Source: Streptomyces sp. NRRL S-118
Lineage (GTDB): Bacteria > Actinomycetota > Actinomycetes > Streptomycetales > Streptomycetaceae
Length of the DNA: 64,000 bases
Reading direction: 5' to 3'
Assembly: GCF_000716335.1 (NCBI RefSeq)
Contig: NZ_KL591002.1
Location: forward strand, 355,020-419,019
Shown: in pieces, positions 18,615 through 26,885 of the stretch
How the letters are laid out: every line of letters starts with the position of its first letter
Position numbering within the stretch: position 1 is the first letter of the stretch
Notes under the pieces: generated by a model
The model's input: the letters and a program-made list of their open reading frames with translations, nothing else
Databases searched by the model: none
What the model was told of the DNA's origin: nothing
Program-made: the position numbers and the translations under genes

Positions 18615-19298
18615 ATGCTCCTGTACTGGACACTGCGCTACGTCTTTCCCGGACCGTTTCTGTGGCTTCTATTCAGGTTGCGTGTTGAGGGTGCCGAACA
18701 CGTTCCGGCACAGGGGCCCCTGGTTCTCGCGTGTGATCACCTGTCGTTCCTGGACCCGATTTTGGTGCAGCTAGGGGTACGGCGGCGCGTCGTGTTCGCA
18801 GCCAAGCAGGAGTACTTCACCGGACGCGGCTTGCTTGGACTCGCCGTACGGCTGTTCTTCAAGGCGACAGGCATGATCCCGATGGATCGCTCAGGAGGAC
18901 CTGCTGCTGAGGAGGCGATTGCTGTAGCCGTGGCTGCGCTGGAGGATGGCAAAGTCGTCGGGATCTTCCCCGAGGGCACGCGCTCGCCAGACGGGCGCCT
19001 CTACCGGGGGCGGACAGGGGTGGGCAGGCTCGTTGTGGCAAGCCGAGCCCCGGTGGTGCCGGTAGCGGTGATCGGCACAGACCGGATCCTGCCTCCGGGG
19101 AAGTGGCTGCCAAGGGTTGGGCAGGCGACGATCCGATTTGGAAGGCCGATGGAGTTCACCGAGTCCTCCAGCCGGGCCATCACCGACGAGGTCATGGGCG
19201 CTGTACAGCAGTTGTCTGGCCGACCCTACGTGGATGCGTATGCCCCGATTCCCGCCCGGGGCCGCTGGGGTAGACGCTTGGAGGGTGGATCATGCTAA
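18615..19298 (+). CDS. PlsC-type 1-acylglycerol-3-phosphate acyltransferase family protein
   Basis: This 227-residue acyltransferase carries the HX4D catalytic motif (His42-Asp47 in CDHLSFLD) and the acceptor-binding FPEGTR at 118-123. The N terminus is hydrophobic and may anchor the enzyme to the membrane. Relatives acylate lysophosphatidic acid, but some act on other alcohols. Within this operon, acylation of a terpenoid alcohol or a lipid carrier is a reasonable guess. Its ATG lies one base after the preceding stop, and its end overlaps the ligase by seven bases. Confidence 0.88.
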   Translation: MLLYWTLRYVFPGPFLWLLFRLRVEGAEHVPAQGPLVLACDHLSFLDPILVQLGVRRRVVFAAKQEYFTGRGLLGLAVRLFFKATGMIPMDRSGGPAAEEAIAVAVAALEDGKVVGIFPEGTRSPDGRLYRGRTGVGRLVVASRAPVVPVAVIGTDRILPPGKWLPRVGQATIRFGRPMEFTESSSRAITDEVMGAVQQLSGRPYVDAYAPIPARGRWGRRLEGGSC

Positions 19299-20869
19299 GG
19301 GCCCTGCTGCGAAGCGGTCTCCTGAGACCGGGCCGACCGTGGCGGTTGGCCCGACAGTTGCTCGCGCTTTGGAAGTGGGGGCTGGGGCCGGCAGGGCAGG
19401 TGTACACGGCAGCCGCCCGCTCACCTGACATGGTGGCGATTGTGGACGAGGATGGACAAGTCACCTACGGGGAGCTGCTGCGCCGGGTGAAGGAGCTATC
19501 GCAGACACTGCAGGAGTTTCCCGCACGGCGGGTTGGGGTGCTGTCTCGCAACCACCGAGGGGCCGTGGAGGGAATGGCTGCGGCACTGGTGGCTGGGGCC
19601 GATGCGGTGCTGCTGAACACCCAGCTCAAGAGTCCCCAGCTGGTGCAGGTGGTGCAAGAGCAGGGCCTCGACCTCCTATACCACGAGGCTGAGTTCGCCA
19701 GCTCGGCGAGCGCCATCCCGGGGGTCGAAGTGCCGTGGAAGAGACTGGCCCGGATTCATGTGCCTGAACTCTGGGCTCCACGTATGTCCCCTGCCGAGCA
19801 GCCAACTCCGCGTCGGCGGGTATCCCCACGGACGTCACGGCGTTCCGCGCGAGTCATCATGCTTACGGCGGGTACGACCGGCGTGCCGAAGGGTGCGGCG
19901 CTGTCTCGACCTCCTGGTCTTGCGCCGCTTCTGTCGATCCTCTCGCGTATTCCCCTGCGGGTCGGCGATCGGATTTTCATTGCTGTGCCGCTTTTCGGAA
20001 TGTGGGGGCATGGTGCGCTTCAGGCGGCGTTGTCGCTGCGAGCTACGGTCGTGTTGCGGCGACGGTTCAACCCTGTCGAGACGCTGCGCATGGTAGAGAA
20101 AGAGGGCTGCACCGTCCTGATTGCGGCACCGGTCATGCTGGAAAGGATTTTGGAACTGCCGCATCAACCACCAGCCTCCCTGCGGCTGGTGGTTGTGGGG
20201 GGCTCAGCGTTGAGCGGTCAGCTCGCCACCCGCTTCATGGACGCCTACGGGGATGTGCTCTACAACGTGTACGGCTCGACGGAGGCCTCCTGTGTCAGCC
20301 TCGCGGTCCCGTCGGACCTGCGTCGGTGCCCCGACACTGTCGGTCGGCCGCCACAGGGCATTGAGGTGGCCATTCTCGGACCAGACGGCGAGCCGGTGCC
20401 CACCGGCTCGGTTGGGCGAATCTTCGTCAGAAGCGCGATGCTCTTTGGCGGCTACATCTCGAGCACGTCGCGCATCGCCGGCCCAGAACAGCGCCGGGGA
20501 ATGACTGCCACGGGCGACCTTGGGCACCTGAGCGACGACGGTCTGCTCTTCGTGGATGGCCGGGAGGACGACATGATCATCTCGGGAGGTGAGAACGTCT
20601 TCCCCGGACCAGTGGAGGCCCTCATTGCGGCGCTACCGCAGGTGCGCGAAGTCGCGGTCATTGGCGTGCCCGATGCGACCTACGGGCAAAGCCTTGCCGC
20701 TTTTGTCGTAGTTCGTGAAGGCATGTCCCTGGACGCAGAACAAGTTCGCGCACACGTCCGTGCAAACCTAACGCGACCCTCCGTCCCCCGCGACGTCACG
20801 TTCCTCCCCGAACTGCCCCGAAACCCGGCAGGGAAAGTCATCCCCCGGAACCTGCCAGGCATGTCATGA
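19292..20869 (+). CDS. fatty acyl-CoA/AMP ligase
   Basis: This is a 525-residue ANL ligase. The P-loop TAGTTGVPKGAA is at about 192-203, then PLFGMWG, NVYGSTEA, the ATGDLGHL hinge and the A10 lysine in NPAGKVIPRN near residue 517. It would adenylate a carboxylic acid and pass it to CoA, supplying the neighbouring acyltransferase. A short N-terminal amphipathic segment precedes the core. The overlap with the PlsC-type gene implies a shared mRNA. The acid substrate cannot be predicted from motifs. Confidence 0.88.
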   Translation: MLRALLRSGLLRPGRPWRLARQLLALWKWGLGPAGQVYTAAARSPDMVAIVDEDGQVTYGELLRRVKELSQTLQEFPARRVGVLSRNHRGAVEGMAAALVAGADAVLLNTQLKSPQLVQVVQEQGLDLLYHEAEFASSASAIPGVEVPWKRLARIHVPELWAPRMSPAEQPTPRRRVSPRTSRRSARVIMLTAGTTGVPKGAALSRPPGLAPLLSILSRIPLRVGDRIFIAVPLFGMWGHGALQAALSLRATVVLRRRFNPVETLRMVEKEGCTVLIAAPVMLERILELPHQPPASLRLVVVGGSALSGQLATRFMDAYGDVLYNVYGSTEASCVSLAVPSDLRRCPDTVGRPPQGIEVAILGPDGEPVPTGSVGRIFVRSAMLFGGYISSTSRIAGPEQRRGMTATGDLGHLSDDGLLFVDGREDDMIISGGENVFPGPVEALIAALPQVREVAVIGVPDATYGQSLAAFVVVREGMSLDAEQVRAHVRANLTRPSVPRDVTFLPELPRNPAGKVIPRNLPGMS

Positions 20870-20937
20870 ACATTCCAAGACGCGGCGGCGTCGCGCTCGC
20901 ACCGCTTGCCGGTGAAGGGCCCGTATTCCTTCAGGAC

Positions 20938-20950
20938 TCCAGCCCGTTGA
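20938..20950. repeat. 13-base direct repeat flanking a small gene (mate at 21475-21487)
   Basis: TCCAGCCCGTTGA occurs at 20938-20950 and again at 21475-21487, just outside both ends of the gene at 20954-21463. It may mark an insertion or duplication footprint. Confidence 0.5.
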
Positions 20951-20953
20951 CCG

Positions 20954-21463
20954 TCACCGACCCGGTGGTGGTCGGCGGCATGGGCCCGGGGCGGACGGAG
21001 GCAAGAGGCGGCGGGTCAGCCGGTGAAGGGGGTGGGTGTACCGGACGCGTTCGGCGTCCATGAAGAAGCCGTGGCCGGCGGTCATTACGCCGGGGCCAGC
21101 CACGTTCAGGATGAAGCTGCGGGAGCGGGCCAGGGCGAGCCACTCGGGCGTGTCGTCCAGGGGAAGAGGTCCGGTGTACCAGGTGCCGTTGGGCATGGTG
21201 ACCGTCAGCCGGCCTGCCACGTGGTGGGCGGCCCATCCGGGGAGTGGCCGGGCGGTGGAGCCGAGTTCAGCGGCGGTGAGCCAGCCCAGGTCGGCCAGCG
21301 TGGTGTCCAGGCCGTCCGGGCTACCGGCCGCGCGGAAGGCGGTCGCCGCAGTGCGGACTTCGTAGGCGACTGCGGCGGCCTTGGGCGGTCCGCCCGCAGG
21401 GAAGGTACACGCGTGGGCGTGGGTCTCGAACGCGACCTGTGGGCCGGGGGTGTTGGTGGTCAT
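20954..21463 (-). CDS. hypothetical protein
   Basis: This is a 169-residue protein with no family I can name. It is mixed alpha/beta and contains several short aromatic segments (GWAAHHVAG, GTWYTGPLPLDDTPEWLAL). A plausible ATG at 21463 lacks a strong ribosome-binding site. It is the last gene of the leftward transcription unit and is bracketed by 13-base direct repeats. The isoprenoid operon ends convergently 85 bases away. Confidence 0.55.
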   Translation of the reverse strand: MTTNTPGPQVAFETHAHACTFPAGGPPKAAAVAYEVRTAATAFRAAGSPDGLDTTLADLGWLTAAELGSTARPLPGWAAHHVAGRLTVTMPNGTWYTGPLPLDDTPEWLALARSRSFILNVAGPGVMTAGHGFFMDAERVRYTHPLHRLTRRLLPPSAPGPCRRPPPGR

Positions 21464-21687
21464 GTGGTTAATGATTCCAGCCCGTTGAGCCCGTGCCGGT
21501 CGAGGTCCAGGCGGTGGTCGACCGGCGCTGCCCCGGGCCCGGGGCTACTCCAGCAAGGTGTCGAGCAGGCCGACAACGGTCAGCCGCTCGATCCGGTCCT
21601 CCCCGAAGGCCGAACCGGCCTATCGGGCGGTCATGGGTGGGTCGCCGGAGCGTGTGGCCCCGGCGGTTGCCCGGGCCACCGTGTTGG
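21464..21687 (-). other. short gap with a small coding relic
   Basis: At 21545-21619 the minus strand reads FGEDRIERLTVVGLLDTLLE and then a stop, with a stop also just upstream. This looks like the very end of a lost gene. Nothing else is seen. Confidence 0.35.
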
Positions 21688-23334
21688 TCAGAGGGTGTCG
21701 AGGTCGGGGCGGCTTGCGGCGAACTCCGCCGCCGCGGCGCGGTACGTCGCCAGGAGCCGGGCCGGGTCGCACTCCTTGCGGATGCCGTCGAGCAGCAGCT
21801 TGGCCATTGTGTAGCCGGGGTAGATGTCGACGGCTTCGGTGAAGGCGTGAGTGGCGGTGACGCTGTCCCCTTGTCGCCAGGCGACCCATCCAAGGAGGGT
21901 GAGGAGCGGCGGTGCCTTTCCGGTGTGCGGCGGCACGCAGCGCCGGGCGAGGTAGCCCCACAGTTGCCGCTCGTAGGGAAGGTCGCTCTCCTCGCCGGCG
22001 GACAGCGCGGCGTCCCTCGCGTGCAGATCTTGCAGGCCGAGGATGATGCGGGCGGCGATATCGTCCATGAGCTGGGGACGGCCAGTGCGAAAGTCGGCCA
22101 AGGCTCCGTTGACGATGTCGATGGTGGTGTAGCGGGCGCGTCGACGCTCGTCTTCGGAGGGGACCTGGTCGTAGTAGTGGCTGGTAGCTGCGTCGAGTGC
22201 CTCGCGGTAGCGCACTGCGGTGGTGTCGGTGGTGGGGCGGTATTCGCTGGCGACCTCGACGGCGTGCTGGAGGTGTGCCGCGCGGTGGGTATGGCCCTCG
22301 CGGGCGGAGGCGAGCCAGTCTCGGGGGTCTTCGCCGTCGATGGTGCCGAGGTGTATGCCGGTGGCCAGCTCGTATTCGGGGTCGGTCGTGATGGCGTTGC
22401 GCAGGGCGAGCCGGGCGGCGATGAGGTCGCCCTGCCGCCAGGCGACGAAGGCGAACAGCGTCAGGATGGGCACGGCCTCCTGCGCAAACGGTTCGGCGCA
22501 GTGCCGGGCGAGGTACGCCCACAGACGTCGGGCGTGGGGAAGGTCGTCGTCCTCCGCGTGGGCCACGCCGGCCTCCACGGCGGCGTCGTCCTGAAGGCCG
22601 ACGATGAGCTGCATGGTCAGAGCGCGGCTCAGGGCGGTCGCCCCGTCACGGAACTGGCGCATGGCTGCGGCAATCTGGTCCAACGTCAGGGCGAGCGTGG
22701 CGTCGCGTTCGGCGTTGGTCGCGCACCGCGTGTTGAAGTGGTCGGCGGCGGTGTGCAGGTCCTCGAGGAACCCTGGGTCAGCCGTAGCCCGGAACTCCTT
22801 GATGATGTCGCGGGTGCGCGGTCCGGGGGTGCGTCCGAGGCGGGTCATCTGCGCGACGACGCTGGTGGGGTCGTCGGGGGAAGGGAGCGGCTCGCCCTCG
22901 CAGCACCCGTCGATGTCGCACTCGTAGGCCCACCACCGGTTCGCGACGAGCCCGATCGTCTGGAGGACGTTGGCGCGGTGCTCCACGAACTCGTTGGTGA
23001 GCCAGGTGCTGATGGGGGCGAGGAGCGCGGCGGCGTCCTCGGGGCTCTGGCCGGGGCGCGGTTCGCGGCAGAGGTAGATGATGATGCCCTGGGCGGGGTC
23101 GTGCCCCCGGTCGTGGGCGTAGGCGACGAACTGGCGGGCGGCGTTCTCGGCGGTGGCCTGCCACTCGGCCGAGACCTCGGGCAGGGGGCATGTCATGGTC
23201 GGCCCGTCGTGGAAGTTCGGGCCGGGGGCGTGGAGCGCGATGCTGTCGTCTGGGTAGTGGCCGAGGAGGTACGGCAGGATCTGGGCGAGGTTGGGCAGGC
23301 TGGTGACCTGGACGGTGTTGTCGGGCGTGCTCAC
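21688..23334 (-). CDS. DUF4192-family protein with duplicated C-terminal unit
   Basis: This is a 548-residue protein. The start (STPDNTVQVTSLPNLAQILP, then YLLGHYPDDSIALH) is the hallmark opening of DUF4192 proteins, which are common in actinobacteria and of unknown function. The C-terminal region carries two tandem copies of a helical unit centred on VAWRQGDxxxA. This makes the protein about 150 residues longer than I expect for the family. The GTG at 23334 overlaps the stop of the gene upstream, so translation is coupled. A truncated relative lies at 15180-15429. Confidence 0.8.
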   Translation of the reverse strand: MSTPDNTVQVTSLPNLAQILPYLLGHYPDDSIALHAPGPNFHDGPTMTCPLPEVSAEWQATAENAARQFVAYAHDRGHDPAQGIIIYLCREPRPGQSPEDAAALLAPISTWLTNEFVEHRANVLQTIGLVANRWWAYECDIDGCCEGEPLPSPDDPTSVVAQMTRLGRTPGPRTRDIIKEFRATADPGFLEDLHTAADHFNTRCATNAERDATLALTLDQIAAAMRQFRDGATALSRALTMQLIVGLQDDAAVEAGVAHAEDDDLPHARRLWAYLARHCAEPFAQEAVPILTLFAFVAWRQGDLIAARLALRNAITTDPEYELATGIHLGTIDGEDPRDWLASAREGHTHRAAHLQHAVEVASEYRPTTDTTAVRYREALDAATSHYYDQVPSEDERRRARYTTIDIVNGALADFRTGRPQLMDDIAARIILGLQDLHARDAALSAGEESDLPYERQLWGYLARRCVPPHTGKAPPLLTLLGWVAWRQGDSVTATHAFTEAVDIYPGYTMAKLLLDGIRKECDPARLLATYRAAAAEFAASRPDLDTL

Positions 23335-23858
23335 TTCTGGGTTCCTTCCGTGTGCGGGGTGGTGTCGGGCTGCCCGATGCGGGCGGGCGGTGCCGGGGCG
23401 GGTATGCCGCGCGGTTTGTTCGTAAGAGCGGGGAGCAGCCGGTCGCGGACGAGCGCGGCGAGGTCGGCGGCCAGGGCCTTGCTGGTGCGGGTGGTCAGGA
23501 CGGCGTGCCAGGTGCGGCCGGGCTGGAGCCGGGCGTCGTTGGCGGCTTGTGCTTCGGCCTGCTCGATGTCGGTGCCGTCGGGTATCGGCGGCAGGTCGGG
23601 GCCTGCTGTGATCCAGGTCTGGATGGCGAGGCCGCGGGGCTGGACGCGGATGCCGATGCGGTGGCCTTCTGGGTGCTGGTAGGTGGCGGTGCGGTCGGGG
23701 GTGTCGGTGGCCTCCTTGCTCCACGGCGGGTCGAGGGTGGGGGCGAGCTGGTCGAGGGGCGGCAGGTCGATCTCGTCGCGGGGTCCGGCGAAGGCCGGGC
23801 GTCGGCGGCGCGGCGTGGGGGTGGTGCCGGGTCGGTCGAAGGGAACTGGTTGGGTCAC
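23331..23858 (-). CDS. hypothetical protein
   Basis: This is a 175-residue protein without a recognised family. After a Pro/Arg-rich start there is a compact segment with HPEGHRIGIRVQPRGLAIQT, then a helical part rich in Ala and Asp. It overlaps by four bases with the genes on both sides (GTGA junctions). It is therefore translated with the methylase-like gene upstream and the DUF4192 gene downstream. Confidence 0.55.
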   Translation of the reverse strand: MTQPVPFDRPGTTPTPRRRRPAFAGPRDEIDLPPLDQLAPTLDPPWSKEATDTPDRTATYQHPEGHRIGIRVQPRGLAIQTWITAGPDLPPIPDGTDIEQAEAQAANDARLQPGRTWHAVLTTRTSKALAADLAALVRDRLLPALTNKPRGIPAPAPPARIGQPDTTPHTEGTQK

Positions 23859-24865
23859 GCGGCGTTCTCTTTGCTGGGCATGAGCTGGTCGACCAGGTCG
23901 AAGGCGCGGCGCCAGGCGACGATCGTGCTGGCGGTCTCCATGTACCGGTCGCGCTGCTCGAAGGCTTCTTTGGCTTCGGCGCGGGTCTTGGCGTAGTCGT
24001 CGTCCGGTGCGAGGGAGTCGGCGCAGCCGATGAGGCAGCGCGGGCCGAGGTCCCAGATGATCGCGTTGACGGCGGCGCACCCGGCGGACAGCGAGTCGAT
24101 GTCGTTGCCGTACCAGTGGAAGTCGTGCGGGTTGAGGCCGAGGTCGCGCAGGCGTTGGGCGACGGAGCGGAACATCGTGCCGGAGCCGACGGCGGGTTCG
24201 CGGAAGGACATGCCGGGCTTGGCGAAGTCCTTTTCCACGGTCATGTTGGCGAGCAGGTCGGTGATGCACGCCGGCGTGTGGTACTCGCCGCGCCACTTCT
24301 TGTCGCTCTTGTGGCGGAGGCCGGTGAGCAGGGGGCTGAGGACGTCGGCTTCGGAGCGTTGCCAGGGGTCGTCGTGGCCGGTGAGGTCCATCAGGCCGGT
24401 GTTGATGGCGGCGCGGGTGACGGCGTGGACGGCGCGGAGCTGCTGCTTGTCGGGGTCGGGGTTCCAGGCCCAGTCGTGGAGGCGTATGGCGCGGTTGATC
24501 AGGTCGGGGCGCTTGATCCAGTGGCCGAGGTAGATCTCCTTGAGGAGCTGCGGGAGTTGTTCGGGCTGGAGGTTGAGCACCCAGTCCGCCAGGCCGGGGA
24601 CGTTGCGCAGCAGGGAGAGCCCGGCGACGGTGCCGAGGGGGACGTCGATGCTGCTGCCGCCGAAGGACTGGTACCAGGCTTCGAGGACGTTCTCCGCGAT
24701 CTTGCGGGCGTGCTCGTGCGGGTCGCGCGGGGCGGCGTAGCGGCGGGCGGTGATCTTGCCGGTGGGGCGGGCTTTGGACTGGGGCGGGGGCTTCTTCGCC
24801 CACGACGGCGCGGGCCGCGCGGCGGTGGCCGGGGCTGCCGCGCGGGGCAAGAAGTCGTCGGACAT
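23855..24865 (-). CDS. N6-adenine methylase-like (SAM fold) protein
   Basis: This 336-residue protein resembles the M subunit or methylase domain of type I systems. GEYHTPACITDLLAN is followed by the SAM-binding REPAVGSGTMF and by HWYGNDIDSLSAGCAAVNA. After that I cannot find the catalytic (N/D)PPY/F motif; the expected place reads ADSLAPDDDY. It may thus bind SAM without methylating DNA, or the motif may have diverged. The ATG at 24865 has AAAGGAA ten bases upstream. No specificity or restriction subunit is adjacent. Confidence 0.65.
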   Translation of the reverse strand: MSDDFLPRAAAPATAARPAPSWAKKPPPQSKARPTGKITARRYAAPRDPHEHARKIAENVLEAWYQSFGGSSIDVPLGTVAGLSLLRNVPGLADWVLNLQPEQLPQLLKEIYLGHWIKRPDLINRAIRLHDWAWNPDPDKQQLRAVHAVTRAAINTGLMDLTGHDDPWQRSEADVLSPLLTGLRHKSDKKWRGEYHTPACITDLLANMTVEKDFAKPGMSFREPAVGSGTMFRSVAQRLRDLGLNPHDFHWYGNDIDSLSAGCAAVNAIIWDLGPRCLIGCADSLAPDDDYAKTRAEAKEAFEQRDRYMETASTIVAWRRAFDLVDQLMPSKENAA

Positions 24866-24898
24866 GACGGCGGGTTCCTTTCTGCGGGCGCGCATGGG

Positions 24899-24932
24899 GC
24901 CGCCCCGGTGTGCGGTGCGCGGCCGGGGCGGC
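24899..24932. terminator. intergenic GC hairpin
   Basis: GCCGCCCCGG (24899-24908) pairs with CCGGGGCGGC (24923-24932) across a 14-base loop, between the 24957-25259 gene and the methylase-like gene. Confidence 0.5.
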
Positions 24933-24956
24933 GGGTGGATGGGGTGGTGAGCGGGG

Positions 24957-25259
24957 TCAGCTGGTCTGCTGGAGGTCCCGGAGGGTGGCGAAGATGCCGC
25001 GGATCTCGACGTCGTAGGCAGCGGCGGGGTACCCGGCCTGCCGCAGGCCGTTGATGAGGAACATCAGGGCCGCCTCGTCGGTGTCCATGTCGCTGATGAG
25101 CTGGTCGAAGCTGTCGTCGCGCAGCTCGTCGGGGCGGTGCTCGTAGCCGATGCGCAGGGTGTTCTCGATCTCGGCGAGGGTCGCGGCGGTCTGCTTGTCG
25201 GTGAGGCCGAGCAGGGCGGACCAGGCCGCCAGGGTGGCGTCGTCGACGGGGAGCTTCAC
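24957..25259 (-). CDS. hypothetical protein
   Basis: This is a 100-residue acidic helical protein. The sequence around residues 15-60 (LTDKQTAATLAEIENTLRIG) suggests two or three helices that could be DNA- or protein-binding. The start is GTG with AAAGG upstream. It sits in the leftward operon between two GC hairpins. I know of no function. Confidence 0.55.
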   Translation of the reverse strand: MKLPVDDATLAAWSALLGLTDKQTAATLAEIENTLRIGYEHRPDELRDDSFDQLISDMDTDEAALMFLINGLRQAGYPAAAYDVEIRGIFATLRDLQQTS

Positions 25260-25281
25260 GGGCTGATGCCTTTCTGGTGGG

Positions 25282-25314
25282 CCGTGCCCGGCCGCGCGGG
25301 GCGGCCGGGCACGG
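25282..25314. terminator. intergenic GC hairpin
   Basis: Perfect 14-base arms (25282-25295 and 25301-25314) flank a five-base loop, between the genes at 24957 and 25320. It could terminate or attenuate leftward transcription. Confidence 0.6.
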
Positions 25315-25319
25315 GAGGG

Positions 25320-25958
25320 TCAGGAGGTGGGGGCGGTGGGGAAGGGGTTGTCCCGGTGGTCGGGGTGGCAGGCGGCGTACAGGCCGCCGGGGAGGCGTTC
25401 GGTGATGACGCCCCATCCGGCCCAGCGCATGACGGCGAGGTAGCCGAGGTCTCCGCCCGCGAAGCCGGTGCGGGCTTTGGCGTCGGGGTCGGGCTTGATG
25501 AACACCCAGCCGGGCAGGTCCCCGGTGTCGTCGGGCATGACCTGGAAGCCGGGGCGCAGTTCGTGGACGCCGTCGGTGTGGATGGGCGGCATTCCGGCGG
25601 CGGTCAGGATGCGTACGGCCTCCTGGACCTGCTTGTGGCCGTGGTACTCGGGCAGGGTGCCGACGCCGGTGTGCAGGGGCCGCTCGTACGGGAGGCGGCC
25701 GACGGCGGCCTTGTAGATGGTCATGAGGAGTTGGGCGTCGTCGCGGCGGCCGGCGTGGCGCATGGCGATGTTTGCGACGATCACGATGGAGTGCCGGTCC
25801 TGGGTGAACAGGCGGCGGAATTGGTCGAGGGTCATGCCGGTGGTCACCTGCACGCGGGCGAAGGTGCGTGAGGCGAAGCGGACGGCGTATGCGACGTGTT
25901 CGGGGTCGAGCCCTATCTGGTGGGCGAGTTCGCGGACTCCGGGCGAGTAGTCGGTCAT
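25320..25958 (-). CDS. hypothetical phage-type protein
   Basis: This is a 212-residue protein. The N-terminal third looks helical and may bind DNA (VRELAHQIGLDPEHVAYAVR). The middle has LPYERPLHTGVGTLPEYHG. The C terminus has GWVFIKPDPDAKARTGF. I do not recognise the family. The start is preceded by the recurrent CCTCTTGGAGACCC leader and, farther upstream, a GC hairpin, as at several other genes of this module. Confidence 0.55.
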   Translation of the reverse strand: MTDYSPGVRELAHQIGLDPEHVAYAVRFASRTFARVQVTTGMTLDQFRRLFTQDRHSIVIVANIAMRHAGRRDDAQLLMTIYKAAVGRLPYERPLHTGVGTLPEYHGHKQVQEAVRILTAAGMPPIHTDGVHELRPGFQVMPDDTGDLPGWVFIKPDPDAKARTGFAGGDLGYLAVMRWAGWGVITERLPGGLYAACHPDHRDNPFPTAPTS

Positions 25959-25990
25959 TGGGTCTCCAAGAGGCGCTTGCGCGTATGGGT

Positions 25991-26017
25991 GCGCCCCCGG
26001 CGGTGGGCCGGGGGCGC
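25991..26017. terminator. GC hairpin ahead of a CTCTTGGAG leader
   Basis: GCGCCCCCGGC pairs with GCCGGGGGCGC (25991-26001 and 26007-26017). The CTCTTGGAGAC leader of the 25320-25958 gene follows on the minus strand. Confidence 0.55.
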
Positions 26018-26043
26018 GGGGTGCTGGTGGGGTTCGGGGATGG

Positions 26044-26136
26044 TTAGCGGCGTCCGCCGCATCCGGCGTGGCCGCAGCCGCCGCAGAAGCCGCCGCTGTT
26101 GCACTCGCAGCCGCATCCGTGGTTCTGGGTTTTCAT
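26044..26136 (-). CDS. 30-residue Cys/Gly-rich peptide
   Basis: This short frame begins MKTQNHGCGCECN and ends with Arg-Arg before a TAA. It contains six cysteines and two histidines among 30 residues, the rest mostly Gly. An AAGGGGA ribosome-binding site lies about eight bases upstream and an AT-rich promoter-like region lies behind it. The spacing suits metal binding or a modified peptide. Supporting a real gene are the good start signals, its place first behind a promoter, and clean boundaries. The small size is a caution. Confidence 0.6.
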   Translation of the reverse strand: MKTQNHGCGCECNSGGFCGGCGHAGCGGRR

Positions 26137-26175
26137 TCCAATTCCCCTTCCCATTCGGGCATTTCCCGAATTCCT

Positions 26176-26190
26176 TACTTATATTTTAAT
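26176..26190 (-). promoter_or_regulatory. AT-rich promoter-like motif (TAAAATATAAG type)
   Basis: The minus strand carries TTAAAATATAAGTA in a strongly AT-rich pocket, 40 bases before the Cys-rich peptide gene. The same core recurs at 33528-33541 and 37496-37509 ahead of other leftward genes. TAAAAT/TAAGAT fits an actinobacterial -10 box. Confidence 0.5.
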
Positions 26191-26255
26191 TGCAAATACC
26201 CCAGAAGCAAGTTATGACCGACTGAATGCGCATTTAATCTCCGCAATTCAATTTC

Positions 26256-26885
26256 CTAATTCTCGGCAGCCGGAATGAGATCGGGCCAGCGGACGGCCTC
26301 CAGCGCACGGCGGTGCGAGTCGGGCACGGGCACGGTCGGGTAGCCGAGCCAGTCGAGCCCCATCGCGGCGAGGATCGTGGCGTCCGCCTGGTCGTAGCGG
26401 CCCGGCCCTTCGCACGGGACGCCGTACCGCTCGACGGCCACCGAGCGCACCATGCCCTTCGCGATCCGGGCCCGGTCCTTGCGCGGGAAGTCCTGGGCCG
26501 GGTTGGCCCGGCCGGTCGCATAGATCGTGCGCCCGTGCGGGGTCACCACGGCGTAGGGGATGCGGTGGCGCCACAGGTACTGCGTGACCAGCCACCACAG
26601 CCCGGCCAGCTCGTGGTGCCCGGCTTGCCCGCCCTGGGCGTACGCGGCGCCCTCGACCACCACCAGGTCCGCGCCGTCCTTCACGCTCAGCGCGACGGCC
26701 GCGAGCAGCCAGTCCAGCCGCTCGTGGCTGCGGCGGCGGCCAGGCCGGTAGGCGCGTGCCCAGTCCGTCCCCGCGATACCGGTCGAGGTCAGCGACAGGT
26801 CGAGACCGACGACGCGCGGCTGCCACTCTCCCTTCTCCTGCACGCTGGGCAGGGTCACCGGGGCGCTCTGGGGCTCGGCGGTCAC
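26256..26885 (-). CDS. RuvC-like Holliday-junction resolvase family protein
   Basis: This is a 209-residue RNase H-fold protein. The first catalytic Asp lies in VVGLDLSLTSTGIA (near residue 29), a Glu in DLVVVEGAAY, and a late Asp pair in GRYDQADATILAAMG. This matches the D-E-D arrangement of RuvC/phage resolvases. It likely cuts branched DNA in phage-style replication or recombination. Its GTG start overlaps the stop of the PAPS-reductase-family gene by four bases. Confidence 0.75.
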   Translation of the reverse strand: MTAEPQSAPVTLPSVQEKGEWQPRVVGLDLSLTSTGIAGTDWARAYRPGRRRSHERLDWLLAAVALSVKDGADLVVVEGAAYAQGGQAGHHELAGLWWLVTQYLWRHRIPYAVVTPHGRTIYATGRANPAQDFPRKDRARIAKGMVRSVAVERYGVPCEGPGRYDQADATILAAMGLDWLGYPTVPVPDSHRRALEAVRWPDLIPAAEN

